Assembly (NCBI GenBank): GCA_963841705.1
Contig: CAWJDY010000004.1
Coordinates: 1-64,000 of the forward strand
DNA: 64,000 nucleotides
From: VAZQ01 sp963841705
Lineage (GTDB): Bacteria > Pseudomonadota > Alphaproteobacteria > Rhizobiales > Xanthobacteraceae
Direction: 5' to 3'
How positions within the stretch are numbered: the first letter of the stretch is position 1; each line of letters begins with the position of its first letter. Made by a program: the position numbers and the translations under genes. Under the pieces are notes generated by a model, which did no database searches, had not been told where the DNA came from, and was given only the letters and a program-made list of their open reading frames with translations. Of this stretch, positions 25,470 to 34,406 are shown in pieces.

Positions 25470-25943
25470 GTTTGGCCAATCGTCCATCTGCTGTCGTCCG
25501 CTTCGCAAAACGCATCTATTGCTGCGAGTGGTAATCGCGACGTTCAACCATGAATCGCTGGTCATTTCCCTGTTATTTCCTGTTTTTCCCTGTTCCGGAT
25601 CCTGCCATTTCGGCGCATGTCATTGATGGTACTCACTTTTTTGCAGGTTTTGGCTGTTTCCCCGCCCCCTTTACAGGGATTTACAGGCAGGGCAGCGTTG
25701 TTTGCGCCTCACAACCCCATAACGCGCCCAGCCGGTTCCAGGTCTCTCAACGTGATCTCTGTCGGCACGGCACTGGCCGGATTGACGAGCACAGCAAGGC
25801 GAGTTGATCCCGGCAGGAGCGTATGCAGGAGTTCGAGGCGTTTCGCGCTCACTTCCACGCTGAAAACGTTGATGCCTGTCAGGTTGCCGCCCGGCCGCGC
25901 AAGCCTGGCGTTATTGTTGGGCTAGCGACCCGAGGAGTGGACA
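25470..25943. other. Gene-free stretch with CCCTGTT repeats
   Basis: No gene is supported. At 25564-25595 TTCC(C)TGTT recurs three times, and a CAGGGATTTACAGG stretch near 25672-25687 is roughly its inverse. I recall similar CCCTGTT-rich segments near the ends of rhizobial integrative elements, so this may be an element boundary. Confidence 0.4.
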
Positions 25944-26189
25944 ATGAAAGCGATCATTGCGATCCTCCTGTCTATGGTCTTCGGCACTCCCGCCCTCGCC
26001 GCCACATTCGTGTTCGTTTCAAACGCCGACGACGGTGAGATTGGGACTTACACGCTACAGGCGGACGGCTCACTCAAACCAGGACAGCGCATCAAGGCGG
26101 AAAAGGTCGTGATGCCGATGGCGGTGAGCCCGGACAAGCGCTTTCTCATTGCAGCAGTGCGTTCGAAGCCTTACCAGGCATACAGCTAA
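25944..26189 (+). pseudogene. Lactonase-type beta-propeller (6-phosphogluconolactonase-like), N-terminal fragment
   Basis: An 81-residue reading with a good ribosome site (GGAG) and a signal peptide MKAIIAILLSMVFGTPALAA, then TFVFVSNADDGEIGTYTLQ and MAVSPDKRFLIAAVRSKPY, the first blade of a YbhE-type seven-bladed propeller. A stop follows at blade two, and the remaining 250 or so residues are absent. It is cut off just before the ABC binding-protein gene. Confidence 0.65.
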
Positions 26190-26267
26190 TCCCGCAATGC
26201 AGCGAGCCCTGACTTGATGCTCGCCATGCATTATGCTGCCACGAGACCTCTGGCTGGTGCTGGCGCT

Positions 26268-27263
26268 ATGCAATTCGGTCAGCTGAAACGGCGTGAGTTT
26301 GCATTGCTCCTCGGCGGCGCGGTCGCATGGCCCTTTGCAGCGCGCGCGCAACTATCTGCGATGCCGGTGATCGGTTTCCTGAGCGCACGGGCGTCGGAGG
26401 AATCGGCACATCTGGTCGAGGCGTATCGTCACGCTCTCAAAGAGGGCGGTTTCATCGAAGGCCAGAACGTCGCAATCGAGTTCCGCTGGGCGCGCGGCGA
26501 GTACGGCCGCTTGCCGGCCCTGGCCGCCGATCTGGTGAGCCGCAACGTCGCCGTGATCAGCGCGGTCGGAGGTGATCCCACTGCGCTCGCCGCCAAAGCG
26601 GCCACCGCAGCCATCCCGATCATCTTCAACTTTGGCACCGACCCGGTCAGCGCCGGCCTCATCGCGAGCTTCAATCACCCCGGAGGCAACGCCACCGGGA
26701 TCAGCACGGCGGTCAACATGATGGAGCCCAAGCGCCTGGCTCTGCTACGCGAGCTTGCGCCAGGGGTTACCCTGGTTGGTGCGCTGGTCAATCCAAATTT
26801 CGCGCAGGCGGTGCGTCAGGCGCGCGACATTGAAGACGCGGCAAGTGCGATCGGCCAGCGTATCGTCGTCGCCAACGCCAGCACAGACGAAGAGCTTGAG
26901 GCTGCATTTGCCTCGCTGGTGCGCGACGATGTCGGCGCGCTGCTCGTCGCGGCCGATCCTTATTTCGATATCCGCCGTGATCGCATCGTCGCTTTCGCGG
27001 CACAGCGACGGCTCCCGGCCATCTACCAGTTTCGCGAATTTGCGGTCGCCGGCGGCGTGTTGAGTTACGGCCAGAGCTTCGTCGAAATTTATCGTCAGAA
27101 CGGGCTTTATACCGTCAAAATCCTCAAAGGTGCGAAGCCCTTCGACCTGCCGGTGCAACAAGTCGACAAATTCGAGCTGGTCATCAATCTGAAGGCGACA
27201 AAGGCGCAGGGTATCGCCATTTCCGATAATCTGCTCTCGCTTGCCGATGAGGTCATCGAATGA
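26268..27263 (+). CDS. ABC-type substrate-binding protein (ABC_sub_bind family), orphan
   Basis: A 331-residue protein from ATG 26268 with a twin-arginine-like leader KRREFALLLGGAVAWPFAARAQ. The mature part has VIGFLSARASEESAHLVEAY, EFRWARGEYGRLPALAADLV, PIIFNFGTDPVSAGLIAS and NHPGGNATGIS, all hallmarks of the family expanded in Bradyrhizobium. It should bind an unknown solute in the periplasm. No permease or ATPase gene lies nearby. A longer in-frame start at 26214 would put the leader too far inside. Confidence 0.85.
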   Translation: MQFGQLKRREFALLLGGAVAWPFAARAQLSAMPVIGFLSARASEESAHLVEAYRHALKEGGFIEGQNVAIEFRWARGEYGRLPALAADLVSRNVAVISAVGGDPTALAAKAATAAIPIIFNFGTDPVSAGLIASFNHPGGNATGISTAVNMMEPKRLALLRELAPGVTLVGALVNPNFAQAVRQARDIEDAASAIGQRIVVANASTDEELEAAFASLVRDDVGALLVAADPYFDIRRDRIVAFAAQRRLPAIYQFREFAVAGGVLSYGQSFVEIYRQNGLYTVKILKGAKPFDLPVQQVDKFELVINLKATKAQGIAISDNLLSLADEVIE

Positions 27264-27301
27264 AGCGCCGCCCGCGCTTTTGATCCAACTCCGACATGGG
27301 G

Positions 27302-27472
27302 ATGTGCCCTTGTCAGCGCGGCGAGGACGAGCAGGTTGTCCAATGCGCGGACATAGCGAAGGAGCAGTTCTACACCGAGCAGCGCGGTCCATTAGCTGTC
27401 GCCGGAGCCGAACCCGCGGGTTATAGCATCGTTCCAGCGGCAGCCTTTCAAAACGTGCAATGCCGGCATTGA
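27302..27472 (+). CDS. Possible small protein (56 aa)
   Basis: Reads MCPCQRGEDEQ, then CADIAKEQFYTEQRG and ends AAAFQNVQCRH. It has four Cys but no known domain and no ribosome site. It may be the end of a lost gene. The rest of 27264-27638 shows nothing. Confidence 0.2.
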   Translation: MCPCQRGEDEQVVQCADIAKEQFYTEQRGPLAVAGAEPAGYSIVPAAAFQNVQCRH

Positions 27473-27638
27473 GGCGGTGGCCGAGAGTTTGTCAACGCTA
27501 TCAATCTCAAAGGATCTGACATGCGGATCGCAAGGGTAGCGAACGGTGCCGGCAGGCTGTACAATTCCCAAGCAGCATGACAGCAGAGAAGCCCATTCGA
27601 TAGTCGGTGCTTCAGTCAACGATTTAGGGTTGAAACGG

Positions 27639-28229
27639 ATGCCGTTCGTCCCTGCTTTGCGCGACGCTCTGATGCTTATACCCGTTATCGGGCTGTCTCT
27701 GCTCGCTGCGCATAGCGCCGCTGATGACCGCGAGCCGCTCGCAAGCACGAGGTTTGTTGCCATCGATGCCCCTGTCCACTCATGGTTCTCGCTGCCTACT
27801 CTGGACGGCCCCGCACAGGAGCTTGCGCGATTTCGCGGTCGGGTCGTCCTCGTCCATTTCTTTGCCACTTGGTGCGAGCCTTGCCGCGCCGAAATGGCAA
27901 GCCTCAGGCAGCTGTACGCTCGGTTCGATGGCCGACCGTTCGCAATCCTTCCCATCAGCGTCGCGGAAGCCAACGGCGCCGTGCGCCGTTTCTTCGCGAA
28001 CGATCCCTTACCTTTTCCAATCCTGCTCGATCACGATCGCTCCGTCACAGCAGCTTGGAACATCCATACGCTGCCCTCGACTGTAGTGTTGGATCGCACC
28101 TTGCAACCCCGATTGATAGCCGAAGGTGATGTCGACTGGATGCGGCCTGATGTGTTGAGCATGCTCGCGCAGTTGCTCGGGCAAGCATCTAATTCCACGC
28201 ATGATGATAAGGAGTGCTCGATATGCTGA
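27639..28229 (+). CDS. TlpA-family thioredoxin-like protein
   Basis: A 196-residue exported protein. Signal segment ALMLIPVIGLSLLAAHSA, then FSLPTLDGPAQELARFRGRVVLVHFFATWCEPCRAEMASL with the WCEPC redox site, a cis-Pro region HTLPSTVVLD and DWMRPDVLSM. It should reduce disulfides in the periplasm, for instance in cytochrome c maturation or partner proteins. Its stop overlaps the start of the transglutaminase-like gene (ATGCTGA), so both are co-translated. ATG 27639 was chosen because the signal peptide begins there. Confidence 0.85.
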   Translation: MPFVPALRDALMLIPVIGLSLLAAHSAADDREPLASTRFVAIDAPVHSWFSLPTLDGPAQELARFRGRVVLVHFFATWCEPCRAEMASLRQLYARFDGRPFAILPISVAEANGAVRRFFANDPLPFPILLDHDRSVTAAWNIHTLPSTVVLDRTLQPRLIAEGDVDWMRPDVLSMLAQLLGQASNSTHDDKECSIC

Positions 28230-29320
28230 GACGAGAATTCTTGTGCAGCGGCGCAGTCGTGGCGGCTGTTGCGGCCTTGCCGCGCGACGTTTTTGCTGAC
28301 ACGCAGTTCGCGCCCAAGCCGGATGCCTGGCGAAAGTTCGAGATCGCCACCCAGGTTGAGATCGTCAAGCCGTCCGGCAGGGCGCAGGCGTGGTTGCCCT
28401 TGCCCGCGGTTGCCGACCCGGCCTGGGCGGAGCCGCTCAGCATCGAATGGAAGACCAACGCCACATCGGCGGTGCTGCTGCGCGATGTGAAATACGGGGC
28501 GCAGATGCTGCATCTCGATTGGGCGGACGGCCAGTCCCTTGCAACAGCCGAAGTGGTCAGCCGGATTGTGACGCGGGATCGCGCCGTCGATCTTTCGCAG
28601 CGAGGCGATATCCCCGCACTCTCTGACGCCGAACGCAGGCTCTATACCGCGTCGACGGATCTGCTGCCGACGGACGGCATCGTCAAAGCAACCGCGGAGC
28701 GCATCGTGGGTTGGGCGTTCAGCGATGTCGAGAAGGCGCGTCGCATCTATGAGTGGATCGTTGACAACACGTTCCGCGATTCGAAGACGCGCGGCTGCGG
28801 CATCGGCGACATTGCCTCGCTGCTCAAGAGCGGCAATCTCGGCGGCAAATGCGCCGACTTGAATGCGCTCTATGTCGGGCTGGCGCGTGCCATTGGTCTG
28901 CCCGCGCGAGATGTCTATGGCATCCGCGTCGCGCCCTCCAAATTCGGCTACAAGAGCCTCGGCGCAAGCAGCGAGATCGTGAGCAAGGCACAGCACTGTC
29001 GGGCCGAGGTATTTCTCAGCGGATTCGGCTGGGTTCCTGTGGATCCGGCCGACGTCCGCAAGGTCGTGCTGGAAGAGCCGCCGGGCCGGCTTGCGCTCGA
29101 TGATCCCAAAGTGGTGGCCGCGCGCAAAACGCTGTTTGGCGCCTGGGAGATGAATTGGCTCCCCTACAACTTTGCCGCCGACATCGATTTGCCTGGCTCC
29201 TCGGGCCAGAAAGTCGGCTTCCTTATGTATCCGCAGGCGGAGGTGGCCGGCGAACGGCTCGATTCGCTTGATCCTGACAGCTTCAAATACGTCATCACGG
29301 CCAAGGAGATCTTCGCCTAG
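28223..29320 (+). CDS. Exported transglutaminase-like cysteine protein
   Basis: A 365-residue protein with a twin-arginine leader MLRREFLCSGAVVAAVAALP. The transglutaminase core is seen as KARRIYEWIVDNTF, GGKCADLNALYVGLARAIGLPARDVYG (catalytic Cys in GGKC) and CRAEVFLSGFGWVPVDPADVRK (His in QHCRAE, Asp in VDPAD). Such proteins act as periplasmic peptidases or crosslinking enzymes. AGGAG lies about 10 nt before ATG 28223, which overlaps the TlpA stop. Coupling to a TlpA protein suggests the thioredoxin keeps its active Cys reduced (inference). Confidence 0.8.
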   Translation: MLRREFLCSGAVVAAVAALPRDVFADTQFAPKPDAWRKFEIATQVEIVKPSGRAQAWLPLPAVADPAWAEPLSIEWKTNATSAVLLRDVKYGAQMLHLDWADGQSLATAEVVSRIVTRDRAVDLSQRGDIPALSDAERRLYTASTDLLPTDGIVKATAERIVGWAFSDVEKARRIYEWIVDNTFRDSKTRGCGIGDIASLLKSGNLGGKCADLNALYVGLARAIGLPARDVYGIRVAPSKFGYKSLGASSEIVSKAQHCRAEVFLSGFGWVPVDPADVRKVVLEEPPGRLALDDPKVVAARKTLFGAWEMNWLPYNFAADIDLPGSSGQKVGFLMYPQAEVAGERLDSLDPDSFKYVITAKEIFA

Positions 29321-29412
29321 CGAGCCGCTGCTGGGGTGCCGCTGGTCATACGGGAACGAACGCACGCGGGGTGAGGTGCCCCTTTTTTTCCGTCATGCCT
29401 GCTGATCACCCC

Positions 29413-30711
29413 ATGCAGCAAGTTACTGTCCGCAAGTACTACTTCGTTAGCGACCTCCACATGGGCGGTGACGGCCAGCTGCAGCATTGCGACTACATCG
29501 CCGAGTTCATTGCATTTCTAAAGGAATTGGAAAAAGAAGGCCCCGACACCGAATTGCTAATAGTCGGCGATACGTTCGGATTCTGGGAACTGACCCTCGT
29601 GCGGGGAGTCGAAAAGCTTGATCACATAATTGCGGCACACCAGGCCATTTTCGATCAACTCCGCGTCACTGGGGCCCGCATCGAAGTCACCATGATGGTT
29701 GGCAATCACGATTACGATCTTGCTTGCAACTCCGAATTTGCCGCCAAACTACGACAATACAACATTCATCTCGACACCAATCTGGTCCTGATCCGCACGA
29801 TAGGCGACAAGAAGATCTGGATTGAGCACGGGCAGCAGCGCGACGAATTCAATGCGTTTCCCGACTACGGCAAACCTTATGCACTTCCGGTTGGGTACTT
29901 CATCACGCAAACCTTTGTGAGCGGGGCCAGCCGACATTCCGACTTCGGCAGGGGAAATTGGCTCAAGGATATTCGTTCGGTCGGCACGATGCAGATTCCC
30001 GACTGGGTCCTGTCGAACTACTTCTACCGTGAGATGAGCGCGGTGCTACGCTGGGTGCTGCTACCCTTCCTGCTTCTCGCCGGAGTGACGATGGTGGCAA
30101 TCGCGGGTGAGCTGCTTCGGGTACTGCGCATCTTCGATTACAACATCTTGTTTCACAATCCCCTCATGAGCAGGCTCGGGATCATCGACAACGTCCTTCA
30201 AGTGGTGATTGCGATCAACTCGATATTCCTCGTATTGTTTGGCATCCCCGCGGCGATAGTCCAGCGCGATCTCATGCGAACCCTTAAACGCTTTCGGCTA
30301 CTGACGAGTTACGGAATAACCCCGAATTTGGATTCCGAGGAGCCTTACCTGAAGGCGGCGCGGGAAGTCTTCCAATCGGATGAAAAGGTGGTGGTGTTTA
30401 TATTCGGGCATACGCACTCGGCGTTTCTAAGACGAGTGGGACCGGGTGGCCGAGTGGTTCTCAATACCGGAACTTGGCTCAAGCTCTTGCATCGTGTTCC
30501 CGTCCACTTTGGCTTGTTGCCCGCGGTCTACTATCCCTCGTTTCGCCTCAGTTACTTCTGCATCGAGAAGGAGAACAACCATCTCGTCATCAGCTATTTA
30601 GCGGCTCCGAAGATGCCTGAGCGCGAGCTAACTTGGCTGCAGCGCTTAGTGACGCTAGGAAAGGCTCCCAAACCACCGGAAGTCCCGCCGAGAACGATCG
30701 TCGATTTGTGA
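29413..30711 (+). CDS. Membrane-linked metallophosphoesterase
   Basis: A calcineurin-like phosphoesterase of about 432 residues. Metal motifs: YYFVSDLHMGG (DxH), LLIVGDTFGFWE (GD), MVGNHDYDL (GNH) and IFGHTHSAF (GHTH). Between the third and fourth motifs two hydrophobic segments are inserted (WVLLPFLLLAGVTMVAIAGE and IAINSIFLVLFGIPAAIV), so the domain is split by a membrane hairpin. LpxH-type enzymes have similar catalytic motifs but not this insert. The start at 29413 is chosen because the domain begins there; earlier in-frame starts at 29371 and 29395 lack a ribosome site. Substrate unknown. Confidence 0.8.
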   Translation: MQQVTVRKYYFVSDLHMGGDGQLQHCDYIAEFIAFLKELEKEGPDTELLIVGDTFGFWELTLVRGVEKLDHIIAAHQAIFDQLRVTGARIEVTMMVGNHDYDLACNSEFAAKLRQYNIHLDTNLVLIRTIGDKKIWIEHGQQRDEFNAFPDYGKPYALPVGYFITQTFVSGASRHSDFGRGNWLKDIRSVGTMQIPDWVLSNYFYREMSAVLRWVLLPFLLLAGVTMVAIAGELLRVLRIFDYNILFHNPLMSRLGIIDNVLQVVIAINSIFLVLFGIPAAIVQRDLMRTLKRFRLLTSYGITPNLDSEEPYLKAAREVFQSDEKVVVFIFGHTHSAFLRRVGPGGRVVLNTGTWLKLLHRVPVHFGLLPAVYYPSFRLSYFCIEKENNHLVISYLAAPKMPERELTWLQRLVTLGKAPKPPEVPPRTIVDL

Positions 30712-30825
30712 TGTTGCGCTTATGGTTTGGATACTCTTTGCGGAATTGAAGGCCGTTATTATTGAATTAGCTCACTGGAATTTTTGCGGGGCGTTCGGAA
30801 CAGCATCCATTTGGCCCGCTCACTT

Positions 30826-31644
30826 TCAACGTTGACTTGGCAATATCCTAGTCTGCACGGTAACGTTCAGTCCGGGTCGGAGTAGGTATGTGGGGTTGGG
30901 AAACTCCGCCAGAATATCGATCATCTGTGTATCGCGGTTGAATTCATTGCTCCCGGTAACGATTTTGCCTATGTGCGCGAATCTCTCGCCATTTGGGAGT
31001 ATCAGCGATATTTCGCGTTGCTGGTTTGCCTGATCACTGGTTTTCAAAATTTCGACGGTTTGGGCATAAACCTCAAAAGGAATGTGATATATCACCCGAA
31101 TTGATCAGCGCCATACTGCTCTGCTCACGCGCCTCTTTTGTTATGAATGCACCCTCGGCGACAAAAGAACGGCTGATGATGCCGCTAATCGGCGCGCGTA
31201 GAGTTTCATGTTTTTCAACACCGATTCTGACAATTGGACCGTAAGGCGCGCTTCCATCACGTTTGCTGCGGCAATATCGCGTGAGGCTTCGGCTTGAAGT
31301 GTTTCGGTTTCGGAAATTATTTTCTTCACACGAAGGTCTCGTTTATTCGTCAAAGTTAACTCGGCCATGCGCAAGTCGCCCTCTGCACGCTGCAGTTTTG
31401 ATTGGTCAATCTCTACAGCAAGCTCTTGGTCATTGGTTCGAAACTCGAACAACAAGTTGCCCTCTTCTACAAATTGACCGGGTAGGAAGTAGATTTTGGA
31501 GAGCAATCCATTGTAACGTGGTGAGATTTCCGCGGTGCGAGCAGGGCCGATGATGCCGCGGAACTCTCGAACCTCCTTACCGCTTTCCGTCGAAGTTTGC
31601 GCTAGAGCCGGGAACATCGAGGAGCTGAAGAATGCGGAGACCAA
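30826..31644 (-). pseudogene. RND efflux periplasmic adaptor, frameshifted
   Basis: The first part (from about 31644) reads FRGIIGPARTAEISPRYNG, LPGQFVEEGNLLFEFRTND and a helical hairpin ending SVLKNMKLYA. There an extra GC in GCGCGC near 31192 breaks the frame, and PISGIISRSFVAEGAFITKEA continues in another. A second shift near 31100 leads to the last part (IPFEVYAQTVEILK, FPNPTYLLRPGLNVTVQTRI). With both repaired it would be a HlyD/MFP adaptor. No RND pump follows. Even the start is unclear, as GGAGG precedes a GTG near 31691 in a third frame. Confidence 0.7.
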
Positions 31645-31725
31645 GACGCGGTAGCCACCAACAACAAATCCGCGCGTGCGATCACTGAAACCTCCGTACT
31701 CTTGTCTTGCAACCTCTTCTCAGCG

Positions 31726-32299
31726 TCAACTTGCGCGCACCTTCCACGCTAAATAACCGAGAGCGGCTCCTTCGCACATAAGTTGAATACCGAGCAGTAC
31801 GCCAAGCATCCAGATCGCTGTCACTGGAAGACTGGCCCATAGATATAGAGCTACCAATATCCCGACGAGGCCACTGGCCAAAACCCAACCCCAGTTGGGA
31901 AAAGGCCGTATCGTCAGCGCAAAAATTACCTTCGAAAATACCCTCAATCATGAAGTACACGAGCAGGAGAAGCGTGAGGACCAGTAGTCCTTCCCCGCGA
32001 TGGCGAATTAAGAGCACGCCGACTATCACCGACAAGACCACCGAGACAAGCTGAAGCCAGAAATGGGGCACGTTGCGCGCGTCGAAGAGACTAATGCCTT
32101 GCACGATGCCGCTGATGATCAGGAGCCAGCCCAAGAGTAAGACGACCGCGAACGAGGAGGCTACCGGATAGACCAGCGCTAGAATGCCGGCGAGAACCAT
32201 CAGACCACCTTGTACGAGATACCAGAGCGAGTGCCGCTTAACCGTTTCGCGCATTGCCTCACGCATGACCTGGGCGGCAGCGTCGAGTGACATGGTCAT
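31726..32299 (-). pseudogene. HdeD-family membrane protein, single frameshift
   Basis: Starts at ATG 32299 with GGAG 7 nt upstream: MTMSLDAAAQVMREAM, then five or six hydrophobic helices. After VYFMIEGIFE an extra G near 31930 shifts the frame; VIFALTIRPFPNWGWVLASG and on to YLAWKVRAS follow in the other frame. Repaired, it would be a normal acid-resistance HdeD-type protein of about 190 residues. Confidence 0.75.
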
Positions 32300-32593
32300 G
32301 TTACGTCTCCATTCAGCCTGCTTGAATGATCTGCAAGGCTGGAGGTTCTGCCATTCTGACCGCATTGGCAAGGCGGCGGGGTGGCTGGCCGTGCCACCGA
32401 CACTGCTGGCTCGTGCCGACGAGGTGATCGAATAGGAATGCTGTTTTGCTGCACTGCAGGAGCCCGCAGCCGGTACAACTCGGACCGCGCCTGAACGTAA
32501 TCCCCTTACTGATTTGTTCTGTGCTTAAAACAAATTTTCTTTTGAGCATCAAAGAAACGCTGCGAACGCTGGTCGCTCCATTAGGATGAAAAT

Positions 32594-32896
32594 TCATTGC
32601 CGATCTCCCGAGTCAAACCTTGGCCGTATCGGGCCGATCCTCCAGGGCAGCATCAGCGTCCGCGTAGCTTCGAGCCAGGGAAGCCACGCCATCCGGGCGG
32701 CCTGAGCCCAAAACGCAAAGGGGTTAGTAGTCTCAAGAAAACGGCCGAATGCTTCGAACGAAGGCATTGCCTGCAGGTTGATCGAAATCTGTTCAGCGTC
32801 TCCACCTGGCAACCGGCGATGAACGATCTCAATCTCTAGTCCAGGCAAACGCGCAGTCGCCCGTGTTGCGTCGTCTTCGTAATGTTGGTCAGGCAA
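32594..32896 (-). CDS. Conserved small hypothetical protein
   Basis: A 100-residue protein from TTG 32896, which has GGAGAAG about 5 nt upstream. It reads ARLPGLEIEIVHRRLPGGDA, then SINLQAMPSFEAFGRFLE and NPFAFWAQAARMAWLPWLEA, a pattern I recall from Bradyrhizobium proteins. The Trp/Phe-rich end could be amphipathic. Function unknown. Confidence 0.6.
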   Translation of the reverse strand: MPDQHYEDDATRATARLPGLEIEIVHRRLPGGDAEQISINLQAMPSFEAFGRFLETTNPFAFWAQAARMAWLPWLEATRTLMLPWRIGPIRPRFDSGDRQ

Positions 32897-32998
32897 GCAT
32901 CTTCTCCATCTAAATCGGGGGGCTAGCAAGGGGCTCGGAACTGTGCTCTGTATTGCCGCGTTGTCATGCCGTTGGTTCCATCACGAATGGAGGATTCA

Positions 32999-33175
32999 AT
33001 GTGCTGGGAAATAGACTACAAGTTCTTCGCCGAACAGAAGAAAGCGCAGGAGGCTCGGATAAAGCAAGAGCAACGCGCTGGCGTTATCGACCGGCTCCTG
33101 AACGAGGCCAATAAGCAAAGCGATGACACAAAGACTGAAGGGACCCCCGTCAACGAGGTCGCACCTGCGAAATAG
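32999..33175 (+). CDS. Small conserved protein (MCWEIDYKFF family)
   Basis: A 58-residue protein from ATG 32999 with GGAGGA 4-5 nt upstream. It starts MCWEIDYKFFAEQKKAQEAR and is strongly charged, mostly helical. I recall it as very common in Bradyrhizobium with no known role. A weak hairpin terminator follows. Confidence 0.7.
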   Translation: MCWEIDYKFFAEQKKAQEARIKQEQRAGVIDRLLNEANKQSDDTKTEGTPVNEVAPAK

Positions 33176-33188
33176 CCGATGTGCCAAC

Positions 33189-33208
33189 AGCCTCGCTCCA
33201 GCGGGGCT
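33189..33208 (+). terminator. Possible weak terminator
   Basis: The 9-bp stem AGCCTCGCT / AGCGGGGCT is followed by TCTTGCTCT, which is only partly T-rich. It lies 13 bp after the stop of the 58-residue gene. Confidence 0.4.
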
Positions 33209-33318
33209 TCTTGCTCTGCACCCGTGCGGACTCCACATGCCGTAGGGGCCGATGCGCCTTGACCGGCACCGACGAGAATCTTGCGGAACTCTGTCCCGGT
33301 CCTATTTTGTCATGTAGG

Positions 33319-33412
33319 TGCTGGGCGGCTCCTCCCCCCTCGGGAAACCGAACCGCCCAGCATTTAGCCTCGGTAAGGCTTCCCCCGGTCTTACCGGGGC
33401 GCTTAACTGAGC
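33319..33412 (+). ncRNA. Candidate structured sRNA with anti-Shine-Dalgarno motif
   Basis: A perfect 10-bp stem TGCTGGGCGG / CCGCCCAGCA (33319-33328 and 33353-33362) encloses a short TCGG-GAAA-CCGA hairpin with a GNRA loop. On its 5' side the unpaired CUCCUCCCCCC is exposed. A second hairpin CGGTAAG / CTTACCG (33371-33377 and 33390-33396) follows, then CGCT/AGCG and AAAATTT. Exposed CUCCUCC motifs are known from alphaproteobacterial sRNAs that mask ribosome-binding sites. The strand and ends are inferred. Confidence 0.45.
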
Positions 33413-33509
33413 GAAAATTTGCGGCCTTCCTAGGGCCAAGGGAATTCAGGTGCGGGCGATCCGCCGATGGAACGGACGCCGACAAGCCGATACGACCGAG
33501 GAGGCATTG

Positions 33510-33755
33510 ATGCGCAGGATCTTGCCCGTTGCTATCACATTCGCCGCTTTATCCCTGTCCACTACTGGAGGCCATGCGGATGGTACATGGTGCGCCCATT
33601 ACGGCACTGGCTTGGAAGGGATGAACTGCGGTTTCTACTCATTTGAGCAATGCCGCGCCACCGTGTCGGGGGTCGGTGGATTTTGCCAAGCCAACCTTTC
33701 CTCAGCCCATGCTGCGGCAAAGGAACCGCGACGGCGATATCGACGCAACTATTAG
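33510..33755 (+). CDS. DUF3551 exported protein
   Basis: An 81-residue protein from ATG 33510 with AGGAGG about 7 nt upstream. Signal peptide RRILPVAITFAALSLSTTGGHA, then WCAHYGTGLEGMNCGFYSFEQC and GGFCQANLS: four Cys in the arrangement of the DUF3551 family found in Bradyrhizobium. Likely a periplasmic disulfide-bonded protein; role unknown. Confidence 0.8.
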   Translation: MRRILPVAITFAALSLSTTGGHADGTWCAHYGTGLEGMNCGFYSFEQCRATVSGVGGFCQANLSSAHAAAKEPRRRYRRNY

Positions 33756-33965
33756 GGCGAATGGTTTGCAGTGTAAACGATTCTTTGGTTTCGAGCACGA
33801 CGGGCGGTTAGGAAGCTGTGGCGAATAAGTCACTAGGAAGCAACATCCCAATTGTTTCAAAAAAAGAAGTGGAAGAAGGTTTTTTGTGTTGGCTATGATT
33901 TTAATCACGACACTGATTCGGGGGGACCGCGTTCAGAGGTGATTGAGTTCTTCGCCGCCTACGTC

Positions 33966-34140
33966 ATGCCGCGATCGTTGGACCGCCGTAGCTTCCTGGA
34001 GCATTCATGCTTGATTGGCGGCTCGCTGCTCACATGTATTCCGCTCAATCGGTCCGCCCACGGTGCGCCCGTTCGGATCGATGCGCCGGTGATCGATGAG
34101 CTTACGGTTCGGGAGATCACCGACAACTCGCGGCAGCAGC
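33966..34140 (+). pseudogene. MBL-fold metallohydrolase, N-terminal fragment
   Basis: Begins MPRSLDRRSFLEHSCLIGG, a Tat-like leader, then PVRIDAPVIDELTVREITDN, which is the start of exported metallo-beta-lactamase-fold hydrolases. The frame then runs into unrelated sequence (SRQQLHVHRITRF) and no HxHxDH motif occurs, so only the first 55 or so residues remain. The following 265 bp hold nothing I can support. Confidence 0.5.
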
Positions 34141-34406
34141 TTCACGTTCACCGCATAACGCGCTTCCCAACCTCGCGTACTTGATCATCGATCTACGACG
34201 GCTTGCCTTCAATCCGGTTCGGCCATTCCCGCTGCTAATTGGCGATAACTGCTCCGGGTCAAAATGCGAATTGGCGTCCAGCGGCCTGATATCGGCTTCC
34301 GCCACCTGCGGATATAACGCTGCGCAGCGTTTCTGCAGCGATGTGCCAGCAGCGAACTCATGCAGTGCAGCGATCTGTTAGCCCTCGCTCGTAACTCTCG
34401 GATTCA

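Noticed and set aside
28031..29365. A 444-residue minus-strand frame across the transglutaminase gene
   Set aside because: No ribosome site or family signature; the plus strand has a Tat signal and catalytic residues.
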